Below are positions 1 to 10,718 of a stretch of 64,000 nt of DNA, piece by piece; the stretch's first letter is position 1; each line of letters starts with the position of its first letter. This DNA is from Raineya sp. (lineage in GTDB: Bacteria > Bacteroidota > Bacteroidia > Cytophagales > Thermonemataceae), in assembly GCA_025454915.1 (NCBI GenBank), contig JALONN010000009.1:186001-250000 (forward strand), written 5' to 3'. The translations under genes and the position numbers were made by a program. The notes under the pieces were generated by a model. It ran no database searches, was not told the DNA's origin, and saw nothing but the letters and a program-made list of their open reading frames with translations.

Positions 1-16
1 AGAAGCAAAATGGAAC

Positions 17-334
17 ATGCAATATCATTACGACAAATCCAGATTGGTAGGTTGTTGTGGTCCTTCTGTAGATGGTTTACCAAACTTAGTTTGTAATTTT
101 TGTAATCAAGAAGTAGCTCGAGAAGTAACAGATTGCTGCACAAGCCATTACATTGTATTTAATTTATCAGCTATACAGATTTTAGAAGATATAAACAGAT
201 TATATGAAAAAATTGATAATCTCTCTATTTCTGAAGAACAAAAAAAGCAACTCGAAACTTTGTTATTTTACAACCAAATAGAAAGTTTTAATCAGGAAAT
301 TGAAATTTTCAACCCTTTTGATAAAACTCAATAA
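17..334 (+). CDS. hypothetical protein, Cys-rich N-terminus
   Basis: Complete ORF at the window edge; CCGP...CNFC...CC cysteines; no family recognised. Confidence 0.5.
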   Translation: MQYHYDKSRLVGCCGPSVDGLPNLVCNFCNQEVAREVTDCCTSHYIVFNLSAIQILEDINRLYEKIDNLSISEEQKKQLETLLFYNQIESFNQEIEIFNPFDKTQ

Positions 335-1154
335 GCCCTTCCATAGGGCTTTTGATAATTTTACCCATTTGAAGTTTTTTCTGCTTTAAACACTCTCCTA
401 AAATCTCCTGAAAATAAAAAGCTACTGAACCTACAAAATGAATAGGTAAGTCTTGTACATCGGGCATTTTTAAGATATACTTTTCTAAAAATAAGTTAAA
501 ATTTTGAACAATAATATTTCTAACAAACTCATTTTGAATGTTTTTAGTGAAAAATGGAGCAAAAGAAGCAAAATAACGGTTGGGACTTTTTTTCTGATAA
601 GCGTTTTCTAAAACGTCCTCCAATGAAATATTATAAGTATTTTTCAAATCTTGCCTTAAATTTTCAGGCAATTCTTGATGTAAATAAGCTTTGATAAGCT
701 CCTTTCCGAGCCAGCCACCACTACCTTCATCCCCAAGCCAAAAACCCAAATTAATAGGTTGAGCTGTTATTTTATGCCCATCAAAAACGCAGGCATTCGA
801 ACCTGTACCCAAAATACAGGCTACACCTGCATCTTTTCCACACAAAGCCACAGCAGCAGCCTGCAAATCATGTTCTATTTGTATAATATGAGCTTTTTTG
901 AAAATCTCTTCAAAAGCAGTCTTCACTATATTTTTTTTGGGTTCAGTTGAGCAACCTGCCCCATAAAAATAAATTTCTGTAATATTCTGTTCACCTACAT
1001 GTCCCACTACATTTGCCCAGAGTTCTTCAATAATTTGTTCTGTTGTCCAAAAATATGGATTCATTCCTACTGTCTGGAAACTTTCTTGTATTTGTTTGTC
1101 GTCTAAAACTGTCCAATCCGTTTTAGACGAGCCACTATCAGCAATTAAAATCAT
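309..1154 (-). CDS. BadF/BadG-type ATPase, N-acetylglucosamine kinase-like
   Basis: N-terminal phosphate-binding motif MILIADSGSSKTDWTV and ILGTGSNACVFDG; ASKHA sugar-kinase pattern. Confidence 0.85.
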   Translation of the reverse strand: MILIADSGSSKTDWTVLDDKQIQESFQTVGMNPYFWTTEQIIEELWANVVGHVGEQNITEIYFYGAGCSTEPKKNIVKTAFEEIFKKAHIIQIEHDLQAAAVALCGKDAGVACILGTGSNACVFDGHKITAQPINLGFWLGDEGSGGWLGKELIKAYLHQELPENLRQDLKNTYNISLEDVLENAYQKKSPNRYFASFAPFFTKNIQNEFVRNIIVQNFNLFLEKYILKMPDVQDLPIHFVGSVAFYFQEILGECLKQKKLQMGKIIKSPMEGLIEFYQKG

Positions 1155-1216
1155 GAAATTTAGTTTAAAACAGCTTCAATACTATATACTAAATTCAAAA
1201 ACACCAAAAAGTTTGA

Positions 1217-2290
1217 CTAAAATTTCCAAGTAGTTCGTAAATCTAAAAAATTGGCAGTCTGCCCATGAGCTTTCATATTGAAACCAATCCCCCATTTTTC
1301 ATGAAAATCATACATTACGCCCCACCGATGGTACCATCTGCTAAAATAAGGGCTATCGCTGTATGCATATATACCCAATTGTTGTGAAAACCGAAATTTT
1401 CCAAGTAAAAACTGGTGTCCTAACATCCAGCCCCATCGAAAAGAACTAGCATCCAAATTATCTTGCCTCAGACGTTCCGCCAACGAGGCATCCCAGTATA
1501 TTTCAGTTGCCAAATTAATGGCATGTAAAGGATTCACTTGCCTATTTGCCTGCAATCCCAATCCTCCTATCATAAATCTTTGTTTCTGTCCCACTCCTGC
1601 CCCTTTATTAGATATAAAACCTATCAACTCCCATTGTATTTCCTTTTCTCTGATAAATATTTTTTTCTCTCTTAAAGGTAAATTTGTTGGATTGATGGTA
1701 TATAAAATACCCAAAGATCCTGTAATCCAGTTAATACCCTTATTAGGATCTTTAATCCCACCATTAGAAATATGCTGATAATTAATATGGCTATTCAAGT
1801 ACCATTGATTATTCAACTGAATTTGTACTCCAGTAGCAACAGTCAAGTAAGCACTTACAGGTAAGCTATAAGAACGATTATTAGGGTTTTTAATAGAGTC
1901 ATAAGGATTTGTAAGATAAGAAAGCCCTACTATTCCTCTTACAGAAAAAGAAGTTCGTTGGGTTAATTTAAATGTAGGTTCTAAAAAATAAGCAACCTGA
2001 ATACTTTTTCCTAGAATTGTATTATCATAATTATAATAACTTACTAAAAAGCCCACTTGTGGATAACAATAACAATTATCCCATACTTTCTTACTAATTT
2101 TCTGCCAGTTTGCTTCCAACTGAATACCCCAGGGAAAAGAATTTGCAGTATTCTCTACAGCTGGAGAATGTGCAAAAATACTCCCATAATGTACTTGTCC
2201 ACCTATTCTCAAAATGCTCCCACGAAGGCTATCATTTTGGGCAGACAGAATATAACTGTATATCCAAAAACAGAAAACGAAACGTATCAT
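1217..2290 (-). CDS. outer-membrane lipid A deacylase (PagL)-like / acyloxyacyl hydrolase
   Basis: Signal peptide, beta-barrel-like sequence, INYQHISNGG motif resembling the PagL active-site region. Confidence 0.65.
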   Translation of the reverse strand: MIRFVFCFWIYSYILSAQNDSLRGSILRIGGQVHYGSIFAHSPAVENTANSFPWGIQLEANWQKISKKVWDNCYCYPQVGFLVSYYNYDNTILGKSIQVAYFLEPTFKLTQRTSFSVRGIVGLSYLTNPYDSIKNPNNRSYSLPVSAYLTVATGVQIQLNNQWYLNSHINYQHISNGGIKDPNKGINWITGSLGILYTINPTNLPLREKKIFIREKEIQWELIGFISNKGAGVGQKQRFMIGGLGLQANRQVNPLHAINLATEIYWDASLAERLRQDNLDASSFRWGWMLGHQFLLGKFRFSQQLGIYAYSDSPYFSRWYHRWGVMYDFHEKWGIGFNMKAHGQTANFLDLRTTWKF

Positions 2291-2398
2291 AGCAATTTTA
2301 TCTATTCAATAGTATTACTATTAAAAATGAAATTTGTTTTAAAAAAATATTTTTTAGACTATTTTTTGCAAATTTGCTTCATCATTAAAAACTTCATT

Positions 2399-2971
2399 AT
2401 GACTCGTATTGCCCTATTTGCTTCAGGAGGTGGCTCCAATGCCGAAAATATTATCCGTTATTTTCAAAATCATTCATCCATTGAAATAGCCTGTTTGCTT
2501 TCTAATAAAAAAGATGCTTATGCTCTTGAGAGAGCTAAAAATCTTGAAGTTACAACATATACTTTCAACAGAGCCGACTTTTATGAGTCCACTGTTGTTC
2601 TTGATATTTTGAAAAAAGAAAAAATAGATTGGGTTGTTTTAGCTGGTTTTTTATGGCTTGTTCCTGAAAGTTTGGTAGAAGCCTACGAAAATAAGATTAT
2701 CAACATTCATCCTGCCTTATTGCCCAAATATGGTGGAAAAGGTATGTATGGAGAAAAAGTACACGAAGCTGTTTGGCAGGCTCAAGAAAAGGAAACTGGT
2801 ATTACTATTCATTATGTCAATTCTCATTATGATGAAGGAAAAGTCATTTTTCAAGCTACAACAGCCTTAAGTGCTCAAGATACACCTGAAAGTATCGCAA
2901 AAAAAGTACATACTTTAGAATACGAACATTTCCCAAAAGTTATAGAAAAAACAGTTTTAGAACATTCTTAG
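2399..2971 (+). CDS. purN: phosphoribosylglycinamide formyltransferase
   Basis: MTRIALFASGGGSNAENI, INIHPALLPKYGGKGMYG, ETGITIHYVNSHYDEG; ORF track start (2057) is too far upstream. Confidence 0.93.
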   Translation: MTRIALFASGGGSNAENIIRYFQNHSSIEIACLLSNKKDAYALERAKNLEVTTYTFNRADFYESTVVLDILKKEKIDWVVLAGFLWLVPESLVEAYENKIINIHPALLPKYGGKGMYGEKVHEAVWQAQEKETGITIHYVNSHYDEGKVIFQATTALSAQDTPESIAKKVHTLEYEHFPKVIEKTVLEHS

Positions 2972-3121
2972 AAAAAAGACAAGGAAAAGCAAACGGATAA
3001 CAGAAATAAATAGGTGTTTGTGTTGCTATGCTTGTGAAAACGGGAAAAAGCGACCAAAATAATTTACTTTTTTCATAGAATTCACGGTGGAAAGTAATTC
3101 CTAACCCATAAAATAAAAAAT

Positions 3122-3853
3122 ATGAAGCAAGATGTTTTAAATTTTGTAAAGGAAGTAGTAATAAATACAATAGGTAATGAAAGATGGGATAAGGCTCTTG
3201 TTCCTGCCACTTTTCATAGTGGTGGTAGCACAAGTTTTGGTTTAATTATATTTTTCTATAATGGTGAAGAGAAAAGAGTTCTTCTTGAAATAGAAGATTT
3301 ATTGGTTGTTAGGGATAAGATTCAAGAACTTAGAGAATATATGCAAACCCATGAGGATTTTCACTGGAATAAAGTAACATTTACATTTTTTTCAGATGGC
3401 AAAGAAGATGTAGAATACCTATGGGATGAAGAACAAAATGTAGATGATTATTATTGGGGAGCAAGGTCAGTTGTAAATTGGTTGTATGAACGTTTGGCTT
3501 TGTATATTGGAGAGTTTCTAACTGAAAACTTTACAAAATCAGATAGAAAATGGGATAAAGCTACTTTTCTAGTCGATAAAAAAAATGATTTTTTCTTTAT
3601 TTCAGGAGATGTAGTATTAAATAATCAAATTATCCATATTTTTTATGAACCCTCTGATAGAAACCAAAATTATGTACCTTCTCAAAGAGTTCAAGAAACG
3701 TTGCAAAGACTTTTTGAGAATACTAATAATGGTATTTTAAAAGACAAATGGGTTGTTTCTCCTTGGAATCATATTACCTTGCAAATTAGTCAAAATGCTA
3801 TGAATTTTAAAAATGATGTAGTTTTTGAATTTAAACCAGAAAATTCTATTTAA
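3122..3853 (+). CDS. DUF600/YezG-like protein with apparent internal duplication
   Basis: Two 'RWDKA...' half-repeats (NERWDKALVPATF and SDRKWDKATFLV). Confidence 0.45.
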   Translation: MKQDVLNFVKEVVINTIGNERWDKALVPATFHSGGSTSFGLIIFFYNGEEKRVLLEIEDLLVVRDKIQELREYMQTHEDFHWNKVTFTFFSDGKEDVEYLWDEEQNVDDYYWGARSVVNWLYERLALYIGEFLTENFTKSDRKWDKATFLVDKKNDFFFISGDVVLNNQIIHIFYEPSDRNQNYVPSQRVQETLQRLFENTNNGILKDKWVVSPWNHITLQISQNAMNFKNDVVFEFKPENSI

Positions 3854-4047
3854 ATAATAATGTTCTTTCCGCTTTTGCTAGTATTCTTTACCAACAAAAA
3901 AAGAGATACCTCATTAAAATGTGTGTTTGGTATTATTATGCTTAAATACCAAACATGGCAGAAAAACTCTTTATTCAAAACTAAATATTGAAAATATATC
4001 AATACAAACATCAGCAGATTATTTTGATTTAAAACCTTCATGAGACT

Positions 4048-4407
4048 ATGATAAATTTATATTGTACATTATTGAATATTAATCTTCTTCAAATAAAGAA
4101 TATTATTGAAGCAATGTTTCCTGATAATACATCCTCAATAGTAGAAAGTGGAACGTTTTTTTTATCTGATGGCAACTTTTTTGAATGTTCTGTGGAACCA
4201 TCATATTTTTCAGGGTATTATTTAAGTGCTACTTATGATACAAGTTTAGATACATTTCAGAATAGTTTGAGTGACTTGAAAGAAAAGATAGAAGCTAGTA
4301 AAGGTATTTATGATATAGATTATGAAATTGAAGAGGAAAATAGTTTTATATCTTTTCGTATTACTCATAATGATTTTTATAAATGGTTTATTCATACTCT
4401 CTCGTAG
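4048..4407 (+). CDS. hypothetical protein
   Basis: Complete ORF with no overlapping competitor. Confidence 0.5.
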   Translation: MINLYCTLLNINLLQIKNIIEAMFPDNTSSIVESGTFFLSDGNFFECSVEPSYFSGYYLSATYDTSLDTFQNSLSDLKEKIEASKGIYDIDYEIEEENSFISFRITHNDFYKWFIHTLS

Positions 4408-4551
4408 GGCGACTTGTGAGCAGAAATAAGCACATTTTTGTATTTCACAAGTTATAAACTTGCGATAGAGAGATAAAAATTTGCAATCATTTCTCTTGTC
4501 TAAAATCTCATATCTAAAGAATTATTTATCACTTATAACTTATCACTCAAA

Positions 4552-4962
4552 ATGTTTCAATCAGATATACAAGTAAGGGTTCGTTATGCAGAAACCGACC
4601 AAATGAAATATGTTTACTACGGAAATTATGCGATTTATTTTGAAGTAGCTCGTGTGGAATGTTTACGAAATTTAGGACTGGAATATAAAGTTTTAGAAGA
4701 TGTACACCACGTAATGATGCCTGTTTTGGAACAATACTCTAAATATATCCGTCCTGCGATGTATGATGACTTGCTCACTATCAAAACATCTATTACAGAA
4801 TTGCCTCAAACACGTATTCGTTTTGAGTATGAAATTTATAATCAAAACAACACACTTATCCACAAAGCCCATACTGTTTTGGCTTTTGTCCACACTCAAA
4901 CACTCAAACCTGTTCATTGCCCTGATGTATTTTTGAATCTTCTGAAGCCTTATTATTCATAA
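4552..4962 (+). CDS. acyl-CoA thioesterase (YbgC/FadM-like hotdog fold)
   Basis: VRYAETDQMKYVYYGNYAIYFEVAR motif. Confidence 0.9.
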   Translation: MFQSDIQVRVRYAETDQMKYVYYGNYAIYFEVARVECLRNLGLEYKVLEDVHHVMMPVLEQYSKYIRPAMYDDLLTIKTSITELPQTRIRFEYEIYNQNNTLIHKAHTVLAFVHTQTLKPVHCPDVFLNLLKPYYS

Positions 4963-5873
4963 AATCCTGTCTGATTGATGCCAAATCCACCATAAAATTG
5001 GGTTGGTCGTATCCTTTGACTTGGTTTGTATAAGTATATCTCTCCCTTATCATCAATCATAGGTACATGAGAATTCTCTGAACGAATCCAACTTTGTGGT
5101 ACAAAGTACATATCATGTAAAAGTTTGTTTTGAAGAAAGTTTCTAATTTTCTCGCTGTCTATGCCCATTCCAGCCTGAAAAGTTTGCCCAAAATTCCAAG
5201 CATAATTAATTTTGAAGGAGATAATACCTGCCGAAGTTTTCCCAAAAGGCTGATTTTCCATATCCAAATACCCAAAACGAGCAGGATACAAACTGTCTTT
5301 TACTCTCATAGCTCCTTGTGTATCACCCGTCCACAGAATATTTTGCAGGCTATACTGAAACTTCTCTTTTTGGAAAGTTATTCCTAAAGCACTTGTTCTA
5401 AATCTATCTTTTCCCCCTCCACCCAATACATCATTTTCAAGGCTAATTGTCCAGTTTTTGAGATGTATTACCAAACTGCCAGAATTTTGAGATGTTTTAA
5501 AGTTATTCCCATAATAATGAAAAGCATAGCCTATTGCATACTGATTGACAGTTTGATGATTTGTAGCTGTTAAAAAAACTTTCTGAGAAGTATCCGTTTT
5601 TCCAAAACCATACAATACTCCCACGCTGGTTCTAAAACCCAAGCCTTTTTTTCCTGAATAATGTTTATAATGATATAGCCCTGTCATTTCTCCATTTATT
5701 TGAGTAAATGGCGTAGGCAAAAAGTAACCCCGAAATGTGAATCCTAAGTTTTTTTGGTGAGTACCCAACGTTGTACAAATCCCTCCTTGTATAGCCCACT
5801 TCTGGCTTTGAGCTTGGCACATAAAAGGAAAAACAAAAGATATTAGAAACAAGACCGAAAATTTTGCAAACAT
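4953..5873 (-). CDS. secreted protein resembling polymorphic toxin type 23 domain family
   Basis: Signal peptide; GKKGLGFRTSVGVLYGFG, YAFHYYGNNFKTSQNSG, ENDVLGGGGKDRFRTSALGI. Confidence 0.5.
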   Translation of the reverse strand: MFAKFSVLFLISFVFPFMCQAQSQKWAIQGGICTTLGTHQKNLGFTFRGYFLPTPFTQINGEMTGLYHYKHYSGKKGLGFRTSVGVLYGFGKTDTSQKVFLTATNHQTVNQYAIGYAFHYYGNNFKTSQNSGSLVIHLKNWTISLENDVLGGGGKDRFRTSALGITFQKEKFQYSLQNILWTGDTQGAMRVKDSLYPARFGYLDMENQPFGKTSAGIISFKINYAWNFGQTFQAGMGIDSEKIRNFLQNKLLHDMYFVPQSWIRSENSHVPMIDDKGEIYLYKPSQRIRPTQFYGGFGINQTGFYE

Positions 5874-5929
5874 AAAGCTAAGTTTGGTTATTAAAAGTCT
5901 AATATCTAATATCTTGTATCTAAATTTAA

Positions 5930-7360
5930 CTAAAGCTCAAAAGTTTCACCTTTGGCTGGAATGGTTATATTTTTATATTGATGGCTTTCTAAAAGACCCT
6001 TAAAATCTTGCATAGAACGTTCTTCACCATGTATCAAGAACACCTGTTTCAAAGATTCAGGGTTTTGAGCTTTCATAAACTCTAACAGGTCATTTTGGTC
6101 TCCATGTCCACTAAAAATATCAATAGAACGAATATTTGCTAAAATTGCAAACTTTTTATCTCCAATTTCAAGTGTTTTATCACCATGCAATAGCTGATGC
6201 CCCAGTGTACCTTCGGCAGCAAAGCCAATCATCAGAATTGTTGCATACGGATTCTGAATATTTGCTTTTACGTGATGCTCTATCCTGCCCCCTTGTACCA
6301 TACCAGAAGAAGATATAATAATGCAAGGCTCTGAATGGTTCGAAATAAGCTTACTTGTTTTAAGATCTTCTACATAAATTAAATTTTCAAAATCAAACAG
6401 ATTCTTATGTTCTGCATAAAATTGTTGAGCTTCCTCATTTAACAACCCTGAATATGTTTCGTAAGCTCTTGTGCTATGATGAGCCAATGGACTATCCGAA
6501 AATATTTTAATTGGAGGTAGTCGTTTTTCGATACTTAACTTATGAAGCGTAAATAAAAGAGCTTGCGTTCTACCCACACTAAATGCAGGAATAATCAGTC
6601 TTCCAGGTATTTGCACACATGCCTGATTGATAATTTCAAAAATTTCGTCTTCAGCAGAACCATGTGATTTATGCAAACGATTTCCATAAGTTGTTTCACA
6701 AAGCACATAATCAGCCTGTGGAGGCATTTGTGGATCTTGAAGCAAAGGATAATTTTTTCTGCCTATATCCCCTGAAAAAAGTATTTTTTTAATGATTCCA
6801 TGCTCTTCTATTTCTAAAAATGCATTAGCAGCCCCCAACAAATGCCCTGTTGGTATCAGTGTAATCCAAACTCCTTTAATAATCTGAAATCTTCTGTTAA
6901 ACTGCAAAGGAAAGAAATACTCCTCTGTATCATCTACATGTTTAGGCAAATACCATTCAGAAATATCCGTTGTATGTTTATTTTTAGATTTTTTCTGTTT
7001 TCCCTGAATTTTCTTAAGTCGTCTCTGATGTAATTGAGCCGAATCATGTAATAGAAGCCTTGTAAGAGTTTGTGTGGCAGAAGTACAAATAATTTGTCCC
7101 TCAAAGCCTTCTCTGATGAGATTGGGCAAGTTTCCTGAATGGTCTATATGAGCATGAGTCAGAATTACTACATTTATCATGGATGCCTCAAACGGAAAGA
7201 TATTTCCCATGTGTTCTGCTTCTTCATCTTCTTCTATCTTTTTTCTTCCTTTTTCCATGTCAAAGCCACAATCTACCAAAATACGATAGTCATCCTCCAG
7301 TTCTATCAAATACATGCTACCCGTAACTTGGCGGGCAGCCCCCCAAAAAGTTAATTTCAT
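5930..7360 (-). CDS. MBL-fold beta-CASP RNA-processing exonuclease-like
   Basis: LTHAHIDHSGNLP, GHLLGAANAFLEI, ISSSGMVQGGR, SGHGDQNDLLEF. Confidence 0.9.
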   Translation of the reverse strand: MKLTFWGAARQVTGSMYLIELEDDYRILVDCGFDMEKGRKKIEEDEEAEHMGNIFPFEASMINVVILTHAHIDHSGNLPNLIREGFEGQIICTSATQTLTRLLLHDSAQLHQRRLKKIQGKQKKSKNKHTTDISEWYLPKHVDDTEEYFFPLQFNRRFQIIKGVWITLIPTGHLLGAANAFLEIEEHGIIKKILFSGDIGRKNYPLLQDPQMPPQADYVLCETTYGNRLHKSHGSAEDEIFEIINQACVQIPGRLIIPAFSVGRTQALLFTLHKLSIEKRLPPIKIFSDSPLAHHSTRAYETYSGLLNEEAQQFYAEHKNLFDFENLIYVEDLKTSKLISNHSEPCIIISSSGMVQGGRIEHHVKANIQNPYATILMIGFAAEGTLGHQLLHGDKTLEIGDKKFAILANIRSIDIFSGHGDQNDLLEFMKAQNPESLKQVFLIHGEERSMQDFKGLLESHQYKNITIPAKGETFEL

Positions 7361-7531
7361 TTTAAATCAATTATAGCTTTTTAAAAATGTAACATGCAAA
7401 AAAGCAAAAAAAAATGGAAATACCAAGTTTTATTCAAGGGTTCAAGATTTTATCATTTTTTTTGTGGTATTATTAAACCTTTTATTCGAAATTGCATCTA
7501 AGTTTTAAAAGCCTGATAGATTACTGAGTAA

Positions 7532-8071
7532 ATGGAAGATAAAGAATTTTTAGAAAAGTTTAGTCAACCTGAAACCAAAAGCTATGCATTTAATCAATTG
7601 GTACGAAAGTACCAGCAAAAAGTCTATTGGCATGTACGCAAGATGGTTATTGACCACGATGATGCCGATGACCTTACACAAGAAACTTTTGTAAAGGTTT
7701 GGCAAAACTTAGAAAAATTTAAAGGGGACTCTCAATTATTTACATGGATTTACAGAATAGCAACCAATGAGTGTCTAACTTTTTTGAAAAAGAAAAAAAC
7801 AAAGTTCTTTTTGCCCATTGGTGATGTAAGCAAAGAGCTTTTAAGAAAGTTAGAAACAAGTGATTATATATCAGGGGATGAAATAGCCATCAAACTCCAA
7901 AAGGCATTATTAAAACTCCCAGAAAAACAACGTCTGGTTTTTAACATGAAATATTACGATGATATGAAATATGAGGAAATTTCTGAGGTATTAGGAACAA
8001 GTGTAGGGGCATTAAAAGCCTCATATCATCATGCTGTAAAAAAAATAGAAGAATATATGGAACAAGATTAA
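7532..8071 (+). CDS. ECF RNA polymerase sigma factor
   Basis: DDADDLTQETFVKVWQNL region 2 and LPEKQRLVFNMKYYDDMKYEEISEVLGTSVGALKASYHHAVKKI region 4. Confidence 0.92.
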   Translation: MEDKEFLEKFSQPETKSYAFNQLVRKYQQKVYWHVRKMVIDHDDADDLTQETFVKVWQNLEKFKGDSQLFTWIYRIATNECLTFLKKKKTKFFLPIGDVSKELLRKLETSDYISGDEIAIKLQKALLKLPEKQRLVFNMKYYDDMKYEEISEVLGTSVGALKASYHHAVKKIEEYMEQD

Positions 8072-8083
8072 GTAGAGAAGGTT

Positions 8084-8698
8084 ATGAAAAATTTTGATTT
8101 AGACAAACATGCAAAAAAAACTCCTTTTGGAACACCTGAAGGATATTTTGAGAATTTCGCAGGGAATTTAGAAGGCAGGATACAAGGAGAAACTATTCCT
8201 AAAAATGCTACAAAAAAATTGCCTTTCGGCATTCCTAGTAACTATTTTGAGTTATTGCCACAATATATTGCTAAAAGAATAGAAAACCTTATACCAAAGG
8301 TTTGGTACAAACAAATAGGTATGAAGTGGGCATTAGCTGGTTCAACATTTTCTATTTGTGCTGTGTTGGTATGGCTTAACTTTTTTAATACTCACACAAC
8401 ACATCAGGCAGATAAAGAACTTGCAGAAAACCTCAAGACTATTCCCCAAGAAGAGCTTATTCAGTACTTGGCATATCATAAACCACAAGAAACACTGGCT
8501 CAGGCTCAATACTTACCTATAAGTCAAGAGGTATATCAGCAAAAAATTCAAGTACATAAAGATACTGCTGTTCCTAAAATTCCTAAGAATATAACCACAG
8601 AAGACATTATAGATAATGATCTTGATAGAAAAGAGTTAGAGAAAATTTTAGAAGAAGAACTTGAAGCAGAAGATTTAGAAGATATTATCAATCCTTAA
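8084..8698 (+). CDS. hypothetical membrane protein, likely partner of the ECF sigma factor
   Basis: Adjacent to sigma gene, one central TM segment. Confidence 0.5.
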   Translation: MKNFDLDKHAKKTPFGTPEGYFENFAGNLEGRIQGETIPKNATKKLPFGIPSNYFELLPQYIAKRIENLIPKVWYKQIGMKWALAGSTFSICAVLVWLNFFNTHTTHQADKELAENLKTIPQEELIQYLAYHKPQETLAQAQYLPISQEVYQQKIQVHKDTAVPKIPKNITTEDIIDNDLDRKELEKILEEELEAEDLEDIINP

Positions 8699-8712
8699 AA
8701 TATAATACACTT

Positions 8713-9132
8713 ATGAGATACATTTTATTATTGATGTTTTTAACCTGTTTCGGATTGAAAGATTTGTTGGCACAACATGGACAAAGAATTCAACAAGCAA
8801 GAAAAGATTATGTTATAAAGCGTTTGGGGCTGACAGCTGATCAACAAAAGAAATTTGTACCATTATATGATGAGTATTCTCAAAAACAACACGAATTACA
8901 GAAGCAAATCAGGCAGTTACGTTTTGAAGCCAATACTCTTGCCCTTTCTGATGCGGAGCTTAGTGCAGATATAGATAAACTATTAGAACTCAAACAAAAA
9001 GACTTGGATTTGGAAAGAGAATACCTGACAAAATTTAAAGCCATACTCAATATTAAGCAGGTTGTTGAGATGTATAAAGCTGAAAAGGATTTTGTTCGAG
9101 TAGTATTAAAAGGTTTGCGAGACAGAGGATAA
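8713..9132 (+). CDS. Spy/CpxP-like periplasmic sensor protein
   Basis: Signal peptide plus helical LTADQQKKFVPLYDEYSQKQHEL pattern; same operon. Confidence 0.5.
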   Translation: MRYILLLMFLTCFGLKDLLAQHGQRIQQARKDYVIKRLGLTADQQKKFVPLYDEYSQKQHELQKQIRQLRFEANTLALSDAELSADIDKLLELKQKDLDLEREYLTKFKAILNIKQVVEMYKAEKDFVRVVLKGLRDRG

Positions 9133-9152
9133 TAAATATAGAGCCATATATA

Positions 9153-9923
9153 CTATGGCTCTATAAATTTCTGTATAATTTCTAAAAACTCCTGAGGTTT
9201 TTCAGCATGTAACCAATGCCCCGCCCCTTCAATGGTTTCTATTTGTACCTGAGGAAAATAGTATTGAATAAGTTCAAAATCTTCGTCTAAAATATAATTA
9301 GATTTTGCTCCTCTTACAAAAAGGGTTGGCTCATCAAATGATAGATTCGTTAGTAAACCTTCTCCTACATTTTCTATTTGTGCTTCTATTATGGGCAGAT
9401 TAATACGCCAAGCCCATTTTTGTTGTTCATCTCGAAACAAATTCTTTAGCAAAAAAGCTTTGGTATCTAATTCTTTTACATATTCACCTAGAATATCTTC
9501 TGCCTGTTTTCTGGAAGTTAATGTATTTAAATCAATAGCTTTCAGACCTGCTAATATTTTCTGATGATGTAATGGATATTCTTTAGGGGCTATATCTGCT
9601 ACAATGAGTTTTTTAATTACAGAAGGGAAATAAGAACAGGCATATTGCATAGCCGTTTTTCCGCCCATGGAATGCCCTAAAATAATTGGATTTTCGATAT
9701 TTTGAGCTTTCATAAAGTCATTCAAATCCTCTGCCATCACCTGATAATCCCATTCATTACTATGTGGTGATTTGCCATGATTGCGTTGGTCTATTAGGTA
9801 CACCTGATTTTTTTCAGCTAATACTCTACCTATTGTAAGCCAATTGTCTGAAGAACCAAACAGTCCGTGGATAATAACTATTTCCTGTCCTTGTGAACCT
9901 ACTTTCTGATGATATAGTTGCAT
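9153..9923 (-). CDS. alpha/beta hydrolase (YbfF-like)
   Basis: HGLFGSSDNW, LGHSMGGKTAM nucleophile elbow, GAGHWLHAEKP. Confidence 0.9.
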   Translation of the reverse strand: MQLYHQKVGSQGQEIVIIHGLFGSSDNWLTIGRVLAEKNQVYLIDQRNHGKSPHSNEWDYQVMAEDLNDFMKAQNIENPIILGHSMGGKTAMQYACSYFPSVIKKLIVADIAPKEYPLHHQKILAGLKAIDLNTLTSRKQAEDILGEYVKELDTKAFLLKNLFRDEQQKWAWRINLPIIEAQIENVGEGLLTNLSFDEPTLFVRGAKSNYILDEDFELIQYYFPQVQIETIEGAGHWLHAEKPQEFLEIIQKFIEP

Positions 9924-10669
9924 TATTTTTTTCCAAAGAGTTTATACTGAATAACTAACCAAATAAAATATGTATTGGTTGTAAAATATCTTTTAAATAA
10001 TCTTTTGGGCTCTTGAATGAGTCTGTAAAGCCATTCCAAACCATTATTTTGCATCCATTTGGGAGCTTGTTTAATGGTACCCGCATGGAATGCAAAGGCA
10101 GCTCCTACTGCCATCATTACAGCATTAATTTTACCTTTATTGGCTGCAACCCAGATTTCTTGTTTCGGGCATCCTCTACCCACCAATAAAATATGAGTAT
10201 TTGCACCATTAACCATTTCAGGAGTAAGGGTATTATCATTGGGTTTATCTTCACGATATTTACCACATATTTTAACATTAGGATAGTATTTTTGTATGAA
10301 AGCTACAAATTTCTCAAGGGTTTCTTCTGTTGCTCCTCCATACACATATACATTTAAACCCAGTTCATTTGCTTCTTCTAAGACTCTCAGGGTGAGTAAA
10401 GGTCCATAAACTCTATCTTTAAGACCTACTTTATGAAAGTTATTCATTGCCCAGCGAATAGGCTGTCCATCAGGGACAATCATATCAGCTTTTTTAACAG
10501 CCTCAGCAAAGCTAGGATTTTGTTTATTTTCCACAACTCCATGAACAGGTAGTGCATATACAGCATAACTTGTTCTATTCTTGGCTTGTTCTATAATTTC
10601 TAAAGCTGCACTATCATAATTTACCACAGCATAAGGAATAGAAAATATATCAACTTTTTGAAAAGACAT
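9923..10669 (-). CDS. WecB/TagA/CpsF family glycosyltransferase
   Basis: ADMIVPDGQPIRWAM, VGRGCPKQEIWVAAN, VGAAFAFHAGTIKQAPKWMQNNGLEWLYRL. Confidence 0.92.
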   Translation of the reverse strand: MSFQKVDIFSIPYAVVNYDSAALEIIEQAKNRTSYAVYALPVHGVVENKQNPSFAEAVKKADMIVPDGQPIRWAMNNFHKVGLKDRVYGPLLTLRVLEEANELGLNVYVYGGATEETLEKFVAFIQKYYPNVKICGKYREDKPNDNTLTPEMVNGANTHILLVGRGCPKQEIWVAANKGKINAVMMAVGAAFAFHAGTIKQAPKWMQNNGLEWLYRLIQEPKRLFKRYFTTNTYFIWLVIQYKLFGKK

Positions 10670-10718
10670 ATTCTGATTTTATTTGTAAAATGCAAAAGTA
10701 TAGCAAAAAGGTTATTTT

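Noticed and set aside
2057-2398. N-terminal extension of the purN ORF in the track
   Set aside because: Overlaps the PagL-like gene antisense; conserved start is MTRIALFASGGG at 2399
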